Of a stretch of 64,000 nt of DNA, positions 51,265 through 64,000 are shown piece by piece. The DNA lies in contig CACRSC010000011.1 of assembly GCA_902651635.1 (NCBI GenBank), positions 212,926 through 276,925 of the forward strand, read 5' to 3'. The translations under genes were made by a program, and so were the position numbers. The DNA is from Mastigamoeba balamuthi. Lineage: Eukaryota > Evosea > Mastigamoebida > Mastigamoebidae. The notes under the pieces were generated by a model. The model saw only the letters and a list, made by a program, of their open reading frames with translations, was not told the origin of the DNA and ran no database searches. Numbering within the stretch: position 1 is the first letter of the stretch; every line of letters begins with the position of its first letter.

Positions 51265-54020
51265 ATGGACGAGACGTTATTCGAAGGCCTCGTGGACCAC
51301 GTGCTCGCCGAGTCGCGCACCGCCGACCGCGACCTCGCGCGTGCCGCCCTGCTCCAATACGACCTCGACCCCACCCGCGCGGCCGACGCCATCCGCCGCA
51401 GCCCCGCCCCGTCGCCTGCGCGCACCCCTCTGCCGACCTATGCGGGCGTCACCCCCGCCTCCTCCCCGCCCGTGGCCGCGCGCGACGAGGACGAGGAGGC
51501 CGTGCTCGTCGGCAGCGTCGTCGGGCGGTTCATGTTCGCCCCCTGGAGCGCCGCCGCCGAGCAGGGGCCGTCCTCTGCGCTCATGTTCACGGACCCCGAC
51601 TTTGCTGCCGCGGACATGGCGCTGGCGCCCTGCCAGGAGGAGCAGTTCGCGGCCTGGCGGCGGCCCTCGGAGCTCGACGGCCACGCGGGGTCACACCTCT
51701 GCGTGGTGGTGGGCGACAGGCTGAGCCCCGGCCGGGTGCGCCAGGGCCGCGTGGGCTCGTGCGGGCTGCTGGCGGCGCTCGAGTGCGTCGCGAGGCACGA
51801 GGACGCGTTCTGCCCCGGGGCGCTGACGTCGGGCATCTTCCCACGCGAGGGCGGCAGGGCTGTCATCAGCCCCGTCGGCAGGTACGTCGTCAGGCTCTAC
51901 TGGAACGGCTCTGCGAGGGCGGTTGTCATCGACGACCGGTTCCCCGTCGACTGCAATGGCCAGTGGCTGTGCTGCAGCTCGTTCAACAAGTCCGAGATCT
52001 GGCCCATGCTGCTCGAGAAAGCATGTGCGTGCTGGATTCCTCTCTCTCTCTCTCTCTCTCTCTCCTCTCTCCCTCTCGCTCTCTCTCTCTCTCCTCTCCG
52101 TGCCTATCTCCCGCGTGCTCACTATCGCTACAGACATGAAGCTGAGGGGTGGGTACACCGACGGGTCTCTGTTCAACGAGGTCACGGTCCTGTTGGGCTG
52201 GATTCCCCAGATCAGTGAGCTCAGTTTTTGCCTTCCGATCACGAGCTAACCGCCATTTCATAGCGAGAAACCTGTATGAAGACGGCGACGCCCTGTTCCA
52301 GCGGCTACTCGAGGGGTTCCGGACAGGGATCTGCATGGCGGTCTTTGTGACGGGAAGCGAGGCAGACAGCTCGCTGGGGCTCTACAAGGAGCACGCCTAT
52401 GCCCTCCTGGACATACGGGAGGCCCACGGAGGCTCGCTGCGCCTGGTGAAGCTCAAAAACCCCTGGGGCACAGGCCAATGGAAAGGCCAGTTCTCCAAGG
52501 AGGACAGGGACTCGTGGGCTCCGGACCTGCAGTCCGAACTGAACTTTGACAGGCACGCCCAGCAGATGTTCGACAACGGTGAGTTCTGGATGAGATGGGA
52601 GGACGTCGTTGTTCACTTCGAGATGATCTCTTCGGGGTGGTCCCCTGAGAGTTTCCCCTTCCAAAAGGTCTGCTCCATCCCGCTTCGGCCGAACTCACTG
52701 GAATAGGTGAGATACAGCAGGATGTGCTCCATCGCGGGATTCGAGGACCTGAATAAGGACCAGATGATTACCGTCCCCGACAGGTGCTACTGGAACAGCC
52801 CCCAGTATCTGGTAAGACGTCCTCTGTGCCCCTCTGTACTGAAGCCCTGGACAGATCTCGATCGACCGGGCAGCGGCCACAACAATGTGGATACAACTCG
52901 ACGTCTTCCTCACCGGCGACAGCGATGAGAAATCCGACTACTGGAAAATCGACGCATATTTGGACTCGGACCGGGTCCCGAGAGAGGTACGATGCCGGTT
53001 CTTGATTGAGTTGTCTCACAGTTGGGGCAGAGAGAGGACGCTCTGTTCGTGGGAAAGTGGTACAACATGCCTTCGCAGTCGATCAGGCTCGATGTCCCTG
53101 ATGGGAAGAAGCGCGAAATCGTTATCTGTGTTCTGCACAGCCGTTTCGACAGGGCCGCGTATTTCTCCATCAAAGTTCTGTGCTCTTCTACTTTCGCGCT
53201 CACGACGCTGAGGCCGGAGAACAAGGGGCACTGCACAGCCATCAGTGGGCGATGGGCAGATCTGCTCCAAGGTGGCTGCCCGAACAACCCGTCCTGTACG
53301 ATCTGCTGCTGAACTCGCAGTTTTCTCACACTTCAATCAGTCATCTTCAATCCGGTCTACCGATTAAAGTTCTACGGGGAGTCCGGCAAGGTCACCAATC
53401 TGTCGGCATCCATCGAGTCCTCGGCCCGGATCCCTATCGGGATGGCGCTGCTACCGGCACGCAAGTCGAAGCACCTCCTGGAGTGCATGACCAGTAGGCA
53501 CATCAAGACGACGGACCCCTACCGTATCACCCTGGCGCTCCTGGAGCAGCCAGTCAAGACGGGGTACGAGTACCTGATCGTGTGCACCACGTTCGAGCCC
53601 GACATCAAGGCCGACTTCGAGCTCAAGGTCACCTCCACCCGTGCCTCGGTGTCGCTCCGTCCCGTGCAGATGCCCTGGGACGGCTACCTCTCGTTCCCCG
53701 AGATCCAGGGAGTTCTGGAGCCCGTCCATGGCGGCATGTTCGAGTGCCGGTTCGCCCTGACGTCAGAGGATGCGAGGGCGGAGCTTATGGCATTTGTTGT
53801 GCCCAAGAGCAAGCCGGCCTTCCCGGACGCCCTCTCGGCGTTTCTCGCTGGCACCGAGATGAAGACGCTGGCCGAGTTTGAGTCGGTGGGGAAGCTGCTG
53901 ACTGTACACTACAAGAAGATGGACTCGCGCGCCATCGCGGTCGTTCGCTCGGTCGAGCAGATACACTTCGGGCTGAGGCTGTTCTCCACGTGCAACATCG
54001 AGGTCAGGCAGATGCAATAA
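51265..54020 (+). CDS. Calpain-type cysteine protease with N-terminal UBA-like domain
   Basis: Seven exons (51265-52024, 52134-52214, 52264-52667, 52707-52811, 52855-52986, 53031-53295, 53341-54020) keep frame and give 808 residues. Residues 1-45 look like a UBA domain (ETLFEGLVDHVLAE, AALLQYDLDPTRAADAI). The CysPc domain has the complete triad: Cys in QGRVGSCGLLAALE, His in YKEHAYALLDI, Asn in LKNPWGTGQW, plus LLEKAYMKLRGGYTDG. Calpain III/C2-like domains follow (ISGRWADLLQGGCPNNPS, FNPVYRLKFYGE, then DPYRITLALLEQPVKT). No EF hands, so it is an atypical calpain. Intron 1 holds a CT microsatellite. Confidence 0.92.
52040..52097. repeat. (CT)n microsatellite in calpain intron 1
   Basis: Interrupted CT/TC tract that doubles as the pyrimidine-rich body of the intron. 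Confidence 0.9.
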
Positions 54021-54364
54021 ACCGTTTTGCAGCAGTTTTCAGCGGGTTGTTGGGCCCGCAGAATTATGACACGTAACTGCCCTCTTAGAATTGAAACGGC
54101 ATGGGCAAAAACTGAGGCAGGGGCTCGTGGCCGCTGTGCCAAGAGCGCCTAGCCCTCGCGCACAGTCGCGTTTGGGTGGTCGATCTGGTTCAGGAAATCT
54201 GATTTCATTCCCCAAATATCGCGGAGCGATTTGAGCGCGGTTAGTACACCCAATACCCACCCCGGGGCCCGACATTTGAACCTTCCAAGGCAGCTGATAT
54301 CGCAGTACCTGCGCGCTCGCGATCACAACCGCCCGCGGCCGACGCGCAGCCCCACTCGACGACG
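54021..54364. other. Intergenic, calpain 3' flank and BEACH promoter
   Basis: No coding pattern. AAATATCGCGG at about 54215 lies some 150 bp before the BEACH start. Confidence 0.4.
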
Positions 54365-57300
54365 ATGCAGTGGGTCAAGAACCTCGTCGGAAAGAAGCGC
54401 CTGTCGATGCCGCCAGAGGCGTTTGACAACCCGCCGGGCCGCCCAGCGCCAGTGCCGCACATCAGCCCCACACCCAACAGCCCCTCGGCGCACGCGCACC
54501 CCGCGTCGCCGATGTCCTCGCACCTCCTGCCCCCGCAGCCCACGCGGCCCGCGCCCGCCGCGCCCCACACGCCCGCCGAGGCCGCTGCTAGGCACCGGAG
54601 TTCCGCGTCTACGTCGTCGTCGTCGTCGTCTTCGGCCCTCCCGGACGCGCCGTGCGCCGCCCCGCCGTCGCCCGCGCCGGCGCCCCCGGGCTCCGTCACG
54701 CCCGACACGTCGCCCGCCGCGCTGGCCTCTGCGTGGGCGTCGTACAAGGCCCTCAAGGGCGACCCCGACAAGCCTGCCAGGCTGCACCAGGTAGCGCTCC
54801 CCAGCGACCGACCCGCCTGCTCACGTCGCCCGCGCAGATACTCAAGGCGTTCAACAGCCTCTGCGACGCGGGGAGGCTCGACGCGCACGAGGGAGGCGGC
54901 GGGGGGCTGACGTCGACGCAGGTGCGCGAGCTGTGCGTGGCCGCGGCGGCGTGCGTGCGGGCGGTGCCCATCGTGGACCTCACGCCGACCCCGGAGCCCT
55001 CGTCGCTGCCCTACGAGGCCGCCCTCTCGCTCGCCCACGTGTTCGACCCGCGCTACCCGGCGTCCGCCGCCTCGGCTGCCGCGTGGTCCGCGGACACGGC
55101 GGCCAACGTCAGCCAGACGGGGCTGCCCAGCGCGCTTGTCCGGGCGCTCTGCGCTGCCCCGCAGAGGGTCGAGGAGTCGGACACGTCGCCAGCGGCCGTT
55201 GCCGCGCCGTCGGTGCTGACCCGCGCGTGGTCGGCGGTGCTCGTCTCGCTCTGCTCCCACAGGGCCGCTGTGTCGGAGCTGATCGCCTCGGACGCCCTGC
55301 ACTCGCTCTTTGTGCTCGCGGCGTCCAAGGCGGGGTCCGGAAAGCGCGCGGGAGCGCGTGACACGGCGCTCGAGGCCGCGCTGGTCATCGTCTCGCGCGG
55401 GCACATCGAGGCGTCTGCGACGCCGTACTTGCACAGGAAGGCGACGATCAAGAGGCACGTCGAGAGCGTCAAGGCCTCGCTCGACTCCTTGTCCCCCGAG
55501 GACGTGGCGACGCACATAAAGATCCTCTGCTGCTCCGTGCGCGACGCCGAGCGCTACTCGCCCGGTGCCCTGCTGACGGACTTCACGAGCGGCGGTGGCT
55601 TGGCGCTGATAAGGGACGCTCTTGTGTGGCTCGAGGCGCAGCGGGCGACGAAGGACACGATGGCCCAGATCTCGGGCGTGCTCGACTCGCTGCGAAAGCT
55701 CATGGATGCGGGGCCCGAGCCGGGGCCCTTTGCGAGCGAGGCGCACCTGCCGTACAACAACCAGCTCGTGATCGACAGGTGGAAGGTCAACAAGACGGAC
55801 GCCACGTGCGTCGTGCGTAACAAGGAGGCGTTCATCGTGCTGCAGTGGTTCTTCCTCAGGTCGAGGTGGGACTCTGCGAGGCTGCGCGTGCTCGAGGAGA
55901 TATCGCGCGTCTACGCCTCTGCGCCGGTCAACTTTGTCATCCTGCAGGAAGCGCGAACTCTGACACACCTCGTGACGAACATGGACATGCTGTCCAAGTC
56001 TCTCAAGGAGGAGGTGGCCCGCCTCCTCGTCTTCGTCGCCACGGCAGCAGGCATCGTGCCGTTCCAGGACCTCGTCGCGTTCAACGACGTCATCGACACC
56101 ATTCCCAAGCCGTCTACCGAGACCCTCGCCGTCGTCCTATCAACAGTGGAGAGGCTGGCGCTACACGACGACAAGTACAAGCACGTGTTCCGAGACTCGG
56201 GCTTCCTGGGAGTTCTGCTGTGCGCGCTTGGGGACTACGCCACCGATATGCAGCAGGCGGCGCGAACGTCGGCGGTGTCGCCGGACCAGCTTTCGACGGT
56301 CAATATGATTGTTCGGTGCCTGCGAGCCCTTGCGGACAACGTGCCACAGAACGTCGAGATTCTGTTCCACCACAAGAGGGCCTTCGAGGATCTCCTGTTC
56401 CTCGTGCGCTTCCCCGAGTCGCGGCCCACTTCGCTCGAGTGCGTACCACGTGATGCCCTTTATTCTGACAGTCTTACCAGGTGTATCGCGCAGCTCCTCA
56501 AGGCAGGAGGACAGAGGTCTGTTGACGTGTTTAAGTCGCTGATGAAGGCGGTGCAGGCCCGGACGGGCAGCGTCGCCACAGCAACGTCTGACGACGAGCT
56601 TTTCTCTCTGCAAACGGAAATTTTCAAGGCCATCTGCGTGCAAGCCGGGTCGTCCGACGACATCAAGGACTTGCTGTGCGATGCCGGTGGTTTCATCACG
56701 GCCCTTTCCGTCGTGGCGGAGCTTGGAGACGCATTCACTCCCGACATGGACCCCGCGAAACAGCGTGTGCGGTTCGGCCTGCTCGAGTCTGTAATGTCTG
56801 TCTTCGTCGCCGGTACGTACAAGAACGAGCGCAGCCGCCGGTTCATGACCGAAAACGTGGGGCACATGACAATTGCCGCTGGGATACGCAAGACAGGTCT
56901 GCTCACGATTCCTAGTCTCGCACTGCCCACCCTCAACGCCGTTCTCGACTTGGCTGTCGACGCGCCTGTGCAAGCCCGAAGCTCGCTCAAGTACCACGAC
57001 ATCCAGAGCCCAGCTGCGGTTTCTGCGGTGATGTCGTTGCTCCCAGCTGCTCCGCGAGAAACCCAGATCTCAATCCTCGGGCGTATCTACAACCTCATGA
57101 CGGCAAGCACGGCCAACGAGCAGGCCATCAGCTCGCTCGATATATCGGAGTTTATTCTGCGCAACTTCGGGGACGAGATCAAGCAGGCGGGACAAGAGAC
57201 TACGGAGCTCCAGACACAGCTGCTGCAGATCATCGAGCACTCCATGTCGCTGCGCGCGACGCCGAAGGAGATGTTGGCTTTTCTCCGGCTGTTCCAGAGC

Positions 57301-60300
57301 GACTCCACGCCCGACTGTCTGTTCCGGTGCCTGGCGAGGATAGCCAGCAGGGGCTGCGACATATCGCTGGTCCCGTCGCTCGAGTTCGATCTGGAAAGGG
57401 GGTCCGGCGTCGCGGCAGCGCTTCTCCCGCTGGGAAGTGGCGGTCAGCAGTGGCCCCCGGCCAATGGGTTTACCTTCATGTGCTGGATCTACGTGGTTTC
57501 TTTCGGGACGAAGGAGCGCCATCAAGTCGATTTGATCTCGTTCCAGGTCCACGACATCAGGTCGCGATCGTCGCTGACTGTTCAGGGGAATGGTGTCATC
57601 GCGTGGCAGTCCGGAGTCAAGGCACCTGTTCTCTTCTACGGATGCGGGGTTATCGAAGAGAAGAAGTGGTACCACGTCGCCATAACACAGAGCCGCGCTG
57701 TCCTTCGTGTTGGCGGCGGGGCAGACGCAGTTATCTATGTGGACGGTGCGCCTCTGTGGTCTGGCAAGCTTCCGTACCTTGCAGACTCGGCCGACCCCGT
57801 GACAGCGACGTTTGGCACTCCGTCGATTATGCGGAGGATTGGCAGCGATCAGAAGTGGAAGCTGGGGTCGTCGTGGTTCCTCAACAAGGCGCTGGCCCCT
57901 CCGTCAATCGCTGCTGCCTTCCACCTGGGGCCGTTCTACAGCGGCAACTTCCAGGGGTCGCTTGCGCAGTACGCCGTCCATGACGCGGTTTCCCCCGAGT
58001 CTCTGGTCCATGCCAAGCAGACGTGCCCTTCGTGGGATGGCGTCTCGTCCCCGAGCCCCGTCGAGGTTGGTCAGGGAGACGCCATCATCGATGTGGCCGA
58101 GATGCACATTGTGTTCGCCATCAGCGCGAGCCACGAGACGCGGGTCAGCGACGCCGGTGTGCCGCAGCTCATCAACTCCGCGGACCATTCGTATCGCTCG
58201 TGGGCGTCCATGCAGGGTGGCTGCACGCTGCTGAGTCCTCGGCCGTTGAAGGTCGTGCTCAGGTCGTGCGGGGGCGTGGGAACAGCCATATCCTTGATCG
58301 AGAGGGCGCAGACTCCGGTGGCCCTCGTCTGTGCTGTCACCGCCCTGTGCGCGATCATCAGGCAGGACCCCGACAACGCGGCGGAGATGGACGCAATCAA
58401 GGGCTGGCCGCTCACCGCAGCTCTGCTCCGTGCCCGCTCGAATCTGATGAGCGAGGCCGGCCACACTGTCGCAGAGCACCTGATGGCCGTGTCTGGAGCC
58501 AGGCCGCGTCCGGGTATCGTAGCGAACGTATCGGTTCTCCGCCACATTGCGCTGGACACCGAGCTGTGGAATGCCAGCGGCAACCCGCAGCTGCAGTGCT
58601 CGATTCTGGAAGACCTCGCTGCCATGGTCCGCCGAGGCGAGAACCCCCACGCGATGTACAACGCTACCAGGATGCGCTCGCTGCATTTGGTCACTACGCT
58701 GTCCGCCGCCCTGCGCGACGAACGCCTGCCGGACGAGGTTGCGTCCGCCGCCGTGGATTTGGTCAGGGAGTACATTGCTACGACCGCCGACGTCGACGAC
58801 GTGCGATCGCTGGTGACGAGTAGCGTCGGGCTGCTCCCGAACTACTCGTTCACGCCCAAGTCTGGCGGCCTGCACGTCGCTCCCGCCGGCACGCCGGTGA
58901 CGCGGTCGATGCGGCTGTGCAACCACGTGTTGACGATGATCCTGAAGCTGCTTCTGCAGGAGGACGACTCGCCGTCTGCGCTCGTCGTGATGAAGCACAC
59001 CAACTCTGCGTGGCTCCTGCACTTCTTCAACGAGAGCCTGCCGACCTGCACCATCGAGACGTCGCTCAGGATCGCTGCCGCGCTGTTCCGCAGGCCGCGA
59101 TCAGGGCAGTCGTTCGCGGCCAAGTTCACGCGCTCCAACGGGTGGACTGTGCTGAACCGAGTCCTGCCAATCTTCTGTGGCAGCCCCGACGTCTACTGCT
59201 CGCTGCTCTGCATTGCGCTCGGCCGTATGCCTATATCGCAGCCGATATCCCTTCTGCCGCCTGACCTGCAGAGGCTCGAGCTCCCGGAGCTCTTCACACT
59301 GTTCCCGCGAGCGGAGCTGAAGCTCCACGTCCCCGAGGCTATGCAAGTCGTGTTCAGCGTCGTCAACAGGGCGTTCGACCTCTGGGAGCACCTGCGGACC
59401 CAGGGCACCACGACTGTGACTACCGCCCCTCCGTCGTCCACTTCGCCGCCGATCCCCGGGAGGTCGCAGACGCCTGAGGACGAGGGCTCCGTCGGGCAGG
59501 GAATCAGGACCTCGTTCTCTCCCGTTTGCGCCGTGCCGACGCCGACGCTCTCGCCAGTCGTCCCGCAGTCCGTCTCTCCCGTAGGGCGAATGCGGTCGCA
59601 CACCTCGCTGGGGCCGCACATGCCAAGACCGTTCACAGACCCGCGCGCGTCTCAGTGGCTAGATGTGGACCAGGGGTCGCGCCAGCACCCACGAGTCCTG
59701 GACCAAGCAACCGCGCTAGCGTCGACTCTGCAGACCCTGATGAAGTTTGCCAAGCACCTGCACGACAACTGCGCCGACTTCGCGGCGGTGTGCGCCAAGC
59801 CCGAGACGCTGGAGCTGCTCGTCTCGTGCCTCTTCTGCAAGGGCGCGATCCGGGCCTCGCCCGTCCAGAAGCCAAACTCGCTCGAGCAGCAGCTGTGGGC
59901 CAGCGTCGACCTCGTGTACCAGCTGCTCGTCCAGGTTGTCGACAGCAGCTTCAAGCGCATCATCGCCGAGGGAGGCTCGTTCAGAACGGGCACGCTGGCC
60001 GTGCTCGACGCCGCGACAAAGGACTCTGTGCCAGACGGCGTCGGCGAGACGGACGCTGCGCAGTTCCAGAGCCGCGTCGTCCTCGACCTGCTCGAGCAGG
60101 TCGAGAGCACGGCGTCGCGCCGCGAGTTCCTCGAGGACGACAGACTGGCGCACGGGCTCGAGCGCCTCTGCTCGACACTGGCCGACCGCCTGTTCTCGGG
60201 TACGCTGGGCGCGGCGGCAGACCGTCAGGTGCTGCAGTTCCTCCTGCACCTCCTCGAGAGGGTCGACGCCGACTCGCCGCAGGTCCGCTCCGCGCGGGGC

Positions 60301-63300
60301 GACACGATAAAGACGCTGTACCACGCGCTCAACCGCGTCGTCGTCATCATGATGAAGACTGCGATCATGACGCAGTCGCCGGAGCAGCAGCTCATGGTCC
60401 TGCGCCGCATCATCAACTCGAACAAGATCGTACTGAGCACAAGCAACTCGGAGGACCCCTTCTTCCGCACGCTGCTCTACGTCATTTACCCGGTCATGGC
60501 CGCCGAGCCGCAGGACTCGTCGTCGCTGCAGGGGCAGGCGAGGGAGGCGGCGTTCACCGTGTGGAAGCTCATCCAGCTCACGCGACCAGAGATCATCGAC
60601 AGTGTGCTCGCCAACGCCGCTGCAGAGGGTTCCGCCCCGCTCGACCTGAGGGCTGGCGGCTTCGAGCTCCTCGTGCAGCGCGAGACGGACCGCTTCTCGC
60701 AGTGGCTGCGGGGCAACCGCGGCGTCGTGGACGCTGCCATCGAGGCGGGCCTGAGCAAGGTGGCCTCGGAGTGGGCCGCGGTCGAGGACAAGTCCCGCGA
60801 CGAGTTCGCAAGGGCCTGCCTGCTGCGCAGAACCACCCGCAGGCGCACGCGAGAGCGCGATGAGGCCGCTGCCACGGAGCGGTACCGCGCGACCTTCGGG
60901 CACCTGCAGCGCGAGTCCGAGTCCGCCCGGGACATCGTCGCGACGCTGTCGCAGAGACGCAGAGCGGACACGCGCGAGAGGCAAAGGCTCGTTGCCGTAC
61001 GCTGGGCAGGGCTCACCGCCAAGCTCTGGGGCGAGCGGGGCACGTGGGGGCCAGAAGACGCGCCAAAGGTAGCCAAGTACAGGCTCGACTTCACCGAGGG
61101 GCCATTCAGGATGCGCAACAAGCTGCAGGGCCAGTGCGACTTCTTCGACAGGTTCGCGCCCATCGACCCGGAGACGGCCCAGAACGAGAAGATCCCCACG
61201 AGCGAGGACGCAGCGCTGTGGCTCTCGGAGTTCTACGAGGAGCACCAGCGGCTGCGGGCCAGGGAGACGATGCTGTTCGCGCTCATCCAGGCGGCGCAGG
61301 CGCAGCTGCACGTGCTCGTCCGTGGGAGGTCGCTGGGGTACTCGCTGAGCACGTCGCCGCCGCCGGGCGCGAGCGCGCCGGGCAGCGGCAGGCCCCTGAC
61401 TTCCTCGCAGCGGACGCCGGGATCGACGTCGCCGCTGCCGCCGCCGTCCCTGAGCGGCCACCTATCCGAGAGCGAGGACGACATGGGCCCGCGCTCGGCA
61501 GGCATCCCGGACGACTACACCGAGGACGCGTCTGTGATGGACGACCAGAACGCCGCCCAGACGACGACCGAGGTCGATGACAAGAGCGAAGTCGCGCCGC
61601 CAGAGGACGAGCTCGACGTGCTGGCGGCCAAAGACGAGAAGGGAATCAGCCGCCTGAGGCGCCTGCTGGAGCCCGGGGACGAGCTGCTGCACATGTACAT
61701 CTGCGGGACGGTGGAGGGCATGGACAGGCGCGACGGCCTGTTCCTCATCTGCTCGCGCAACCTCTACGTCGTCGACGGCTACACGCTGAGCGCCGGCGAG
61801 GTCATCGAGATCGACCTGTCCAAGCAGAAGAGCTCCGACGGGGACGCCTCGTCGTCGGACAAGTCCAAGGTCCGTACCGCGGAGCTCGGGACGTGGTGGG
61901 GCGGCGAGATCTACGAGGCCCACGCGTGCCGCAAGTGGTCGAGGGAGGACGTGCGCGAGGTGCAGGCCAGGCGCTACATGCTGCGCTGGGTCGGCGTAGA
62001 GCTGTTCAGCGCCGACGGCCGTAACCACCTGCTCGTCTTCTCCAAGGAGGACATCGACACTGTGCTCTCGAAGCTGCGGTCGATCGCAGACGCCACGCCG
62101 CCGTACAGCGTCACCGGCGTGATCCCAGGCACAGGGGTCAGCGACGCCGCGGCCGCCGCGGCCCCGCAGATGGTCACGGCAGTCGTCAGCGGCGCCGACG
62201 TCACGTTGCGAAAGCTGCAGAACGTCCTGAGATCAGAGGTTAACAGCCTGGGGTCGGACCTCGCGGCGGTCACGCAGCAGTGGGTCGAAGGCAAGATCAC
62301 CAACTTTGCGTACCTAATGCACCTCAACACGGTCGCGGGGCGCACGTTCAACGACCTCACGCAGTACCCTGTGTTCCCGTGGGTCATTGCCGACTACACG
62401 AGCGAGGAGCTCGACCTCAACAGCCCGACCTCGTTCCGCGACCTCAGCAAGCCGATGGGAGCCATCACCAAGGAGCGGGCGGAGCACTTCCGGGCGCACT
62501 TCGAGAACAGCAGGCTGGACGAGACGACGCCGCCGTACAACTACGGACAGCACTACAGCAGCCCGGCCATCGTGCTGTACTACCTCATCCGGCTGGAGCC
62601 GTTCGCGAGGCACTTCCTGGACATGCAGGGCGGGCGGTGGGACCACCCGGACAGGCTGTTCCACAGCGTGCAGGAGACGTGGATCGTCAACACGACCAGC
62701 ACGACGCCGCAGGTGATGGAGCTGATACCCGAGTTCTTCTACCTCCCCGAGTTCCTGTGCAACTCGTGCGCGTTCAACCTGGGCGCCAAGCAGAACGGCG
62801 ACCGCATCGGCGACGTCACGCTGCCGCCGTGGGCCAAGGGCAGCGCGAGGGAGTTTGTGCGCAAGAACCTCGAGGCCCTCGAGTCGCCCTACGTCTCGGA
62901 GCACCTCTGCGAGTGGATCGACCTCATCTTCGGCTACAAGCAGCGCGGCAAGATGGCCGAGCAGGCCGTCAACGTGTTCTTCCACCTGAGCTACGAGGGC
63001 GCCGTCGACGTCGACGCCATCGAGGACCCCGTGCAGCGCGCGTCGACGATGGAGGCCATCAAGCACTTTGGCCAGACCCCGCGCCAGCTGTGGGACCGCT
63101 CGCCGCACCCGCGGCGCGTCGTCGTCGTCGCCCCGCCGCCCGCCGTCTTCGCCTCGCCGGCGTCGGCGAGCCGCCTGATCCCCGTCGCCGTCAAGGACAT
63201 CGGCGAGCCCGTGGGCCACCTGCGGCTCTCTGGCCAGAACATCCTCGCCGTCGGCCAGCGGAGGCTCGTGGTGCCCGCGGCGTACATCGGGTCGCCGCGC

Positions 63301-64000
63301 GTCATCGCCTGGGGGTTCGCCGACGGGACCGTGCGCGCGTGGCCGCTCGACAAGGCCGCCCAGGTGTCCGTGTTCGACCCGAGGCACGTCGGGGGCGTGA
63401 CGGCCGCCGCGGCGACGGAGGACGGCAGGATCCTGGCGACCGCGGGCGCCGACGCTGTCGTGCGCGTGTTCTACGGGAACAAGTCGCTGAGCAGCTCCAA
63501 GCCGCCGTTCCTCAAGGCCGCGGAGCTGTGCGGGCACTACTGCGCGGTTACGTGCATCGTCGTGAGCAGGAGCCACAGCGTCATCGTCTCGGGGGCCGAG
63601 GACGGCAGGTGCATCGTCTGGGACCTCAACCGGCTGGCCTACGTGCGCACGTTCCGCGTCGCGCAGAGCAGCGGCTCCGAGGTGCCGCTGCCCGTCGTCG
63701 CGCTCGACGTGCACGACACGACCGGGGAGATCGCCGCGTGCACCGTCAAGGTCGCCGGCGTCTGGTCCGTCAACGGCTCGCTGCTCTCGTCGGCAGCCCT
63801 CGGCCCCGGCGAGGCGTTTGCGTGCTGCGCGTTCTCGCGCGAGTGGGTCTCGGGCGCGGGCAAGTGCCTGCTGACGGGCCACCGCGACGGGTCGATACGC
63901 GTCTGGGAGTTTGACGGCAGCCTCGTCCTGCGCCACGTGCTGCCTGTGCCCATGGGGACCACGTCGATCAGCTGCCTCTACGTCTCGCCGACGGAGCGCG
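54365..64000 (+). CDS. Giant BEACH-WD40 protein, 3' end beyond window
   Basis: Exons 54365-54790, 54838-56438 and 56481 to the right edge (introns of 47 and 42 nt) give at least 3,182 residues. After a Pro/Ser-rich start comes an alpha-helical armadillo-like region. At about 970-1190 lies a concanavalin-like domain (GFTFMCWIYVVSFGTKERHQ; KKWYHVAITQSRAVLRVGGG; GTPSIMRRIGSDQKWKLGSS). The PH-like domain starts about 2400 (LHMYICGTVEGMDRRDGLFL; RRYMLRWVGVELFSADGRNH). The BEACH domain starts about 2605 (VTQQWVEGKITNFAYLMHLN; FNDLTQYPVFPWVIADY; FRDLSKPMGA; PPYNYGQHYSSP). WD40 repeats start about 2910 and run to the edge. Family knowledge: BEACH proteins (LYST, WDFY3, neurobeachin, Dictyostelium Lvs) govern vesicle traffic and autophagy. 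Subfamily not decided, as any FYVE domain would lie outside. Confidence 0.95.

Noticed and set aside
59526-63914. Several 400-580 residue ORFs on both strands
   Set aside because: They overlap the BEACH gene, whose own frame stays open to the right edge and shows conserved PH, BEACH and WD40 motifs.
1-64000. CRISPR arrays, bacterial operons, rRNA genes, integrated virus or LTR element
   Set aside because: No regularly spaced repeats with unique spacers, no rRNA-like stretches, and no reverse transcriptase, integrase, capsid or long terminal repeats were recognised. Genes are spliced and eukaryotic.

Overview
The window looks like the nuclear genome of a GC-rich, intron-bearing, free-living protist. 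Short spliceosomal introns (31 nt to about 310 nt) with CTNAC-type branch points interrupt most genes. The gene set is eukaryotic: a ROCO protein, adenylyl-cyclase-associated protein, calpain, BEACH protein, GDAP2, TUG/ASPSCR1, WDR46/UTP7 and an RWP-RK protein. A CFAP418/C8orf37 orthologue suggests a lineage with a cilium or flagellum. A flagellated amoeba of the Amoebozoa (Mastigamoeba-like) would fit, but this is inference from gene content, not a placement.

Layout. 1-2.5 kb: 5' part of a TMC-like membrane protein and a dual-specificity phosphatase. 2.8-8.8 kb: four small secreted cysteine-rich proteins with a CxCYP signature and GPI-like tails, surrounding a secreted GH10 xylanase. 9.2-15.2 kb: a ROCO gene (LRR-Roc-COR-pseudokinase-propeller) with a 1-base gap. 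16-30 kb, plus strand: an unrecognised gene, CAP, RWP-RK, an RBBP9-like hydrolase, a BRCT/PARP-like/nucleotidyltransferase-like/ankyrin/FG fusion, and WDR46. 30-40 kb: CFAP418, a type II HAD dehalogenase, an unknown membrane protein, GDAP2, TUG and a RING protein. The last two are partly duplicated around a second 1-base gap, apparently two unmerged contig ends. 40.1-46.5 kb: about 4 kb of AT-rich DNA with no gene seen, then about 2.3 kb of different composition with one unassigned ORF; both look foreign to the rest. 46.7-49.6 kb: a near-perfect 1.29 kb inverted repeat, each arm with the same gene. 49.6-64 kb: a THH1/TOM1-type seven-TM protein, a UBA-calpain and a giant BEACH gene running off the right edge.

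How genes relate. The genes are compact and mostly unrelated in function. The clear functional group is the secreted/surface cluster at 2.8-8.8 kb, where three cysteine-rich genes share a 14-bp upstream motif. Several head-to-head pairs (CFAP418/HAD, TUG/RING, THH1/calpain) are separated by only 137-298 bp, so they probably share bidirectional promoters. Intron positions are my readings of GT-AG (rarely GC-AG) sites that keep the frame. They add up to whole codons for CAP, WDR46, calpain, RWP-RK, HAD, RING, GH10 and the BRCT fusion, and are only approximate for TMC, ROCO, GDAP2, TUG, CFAP418 and THH1.
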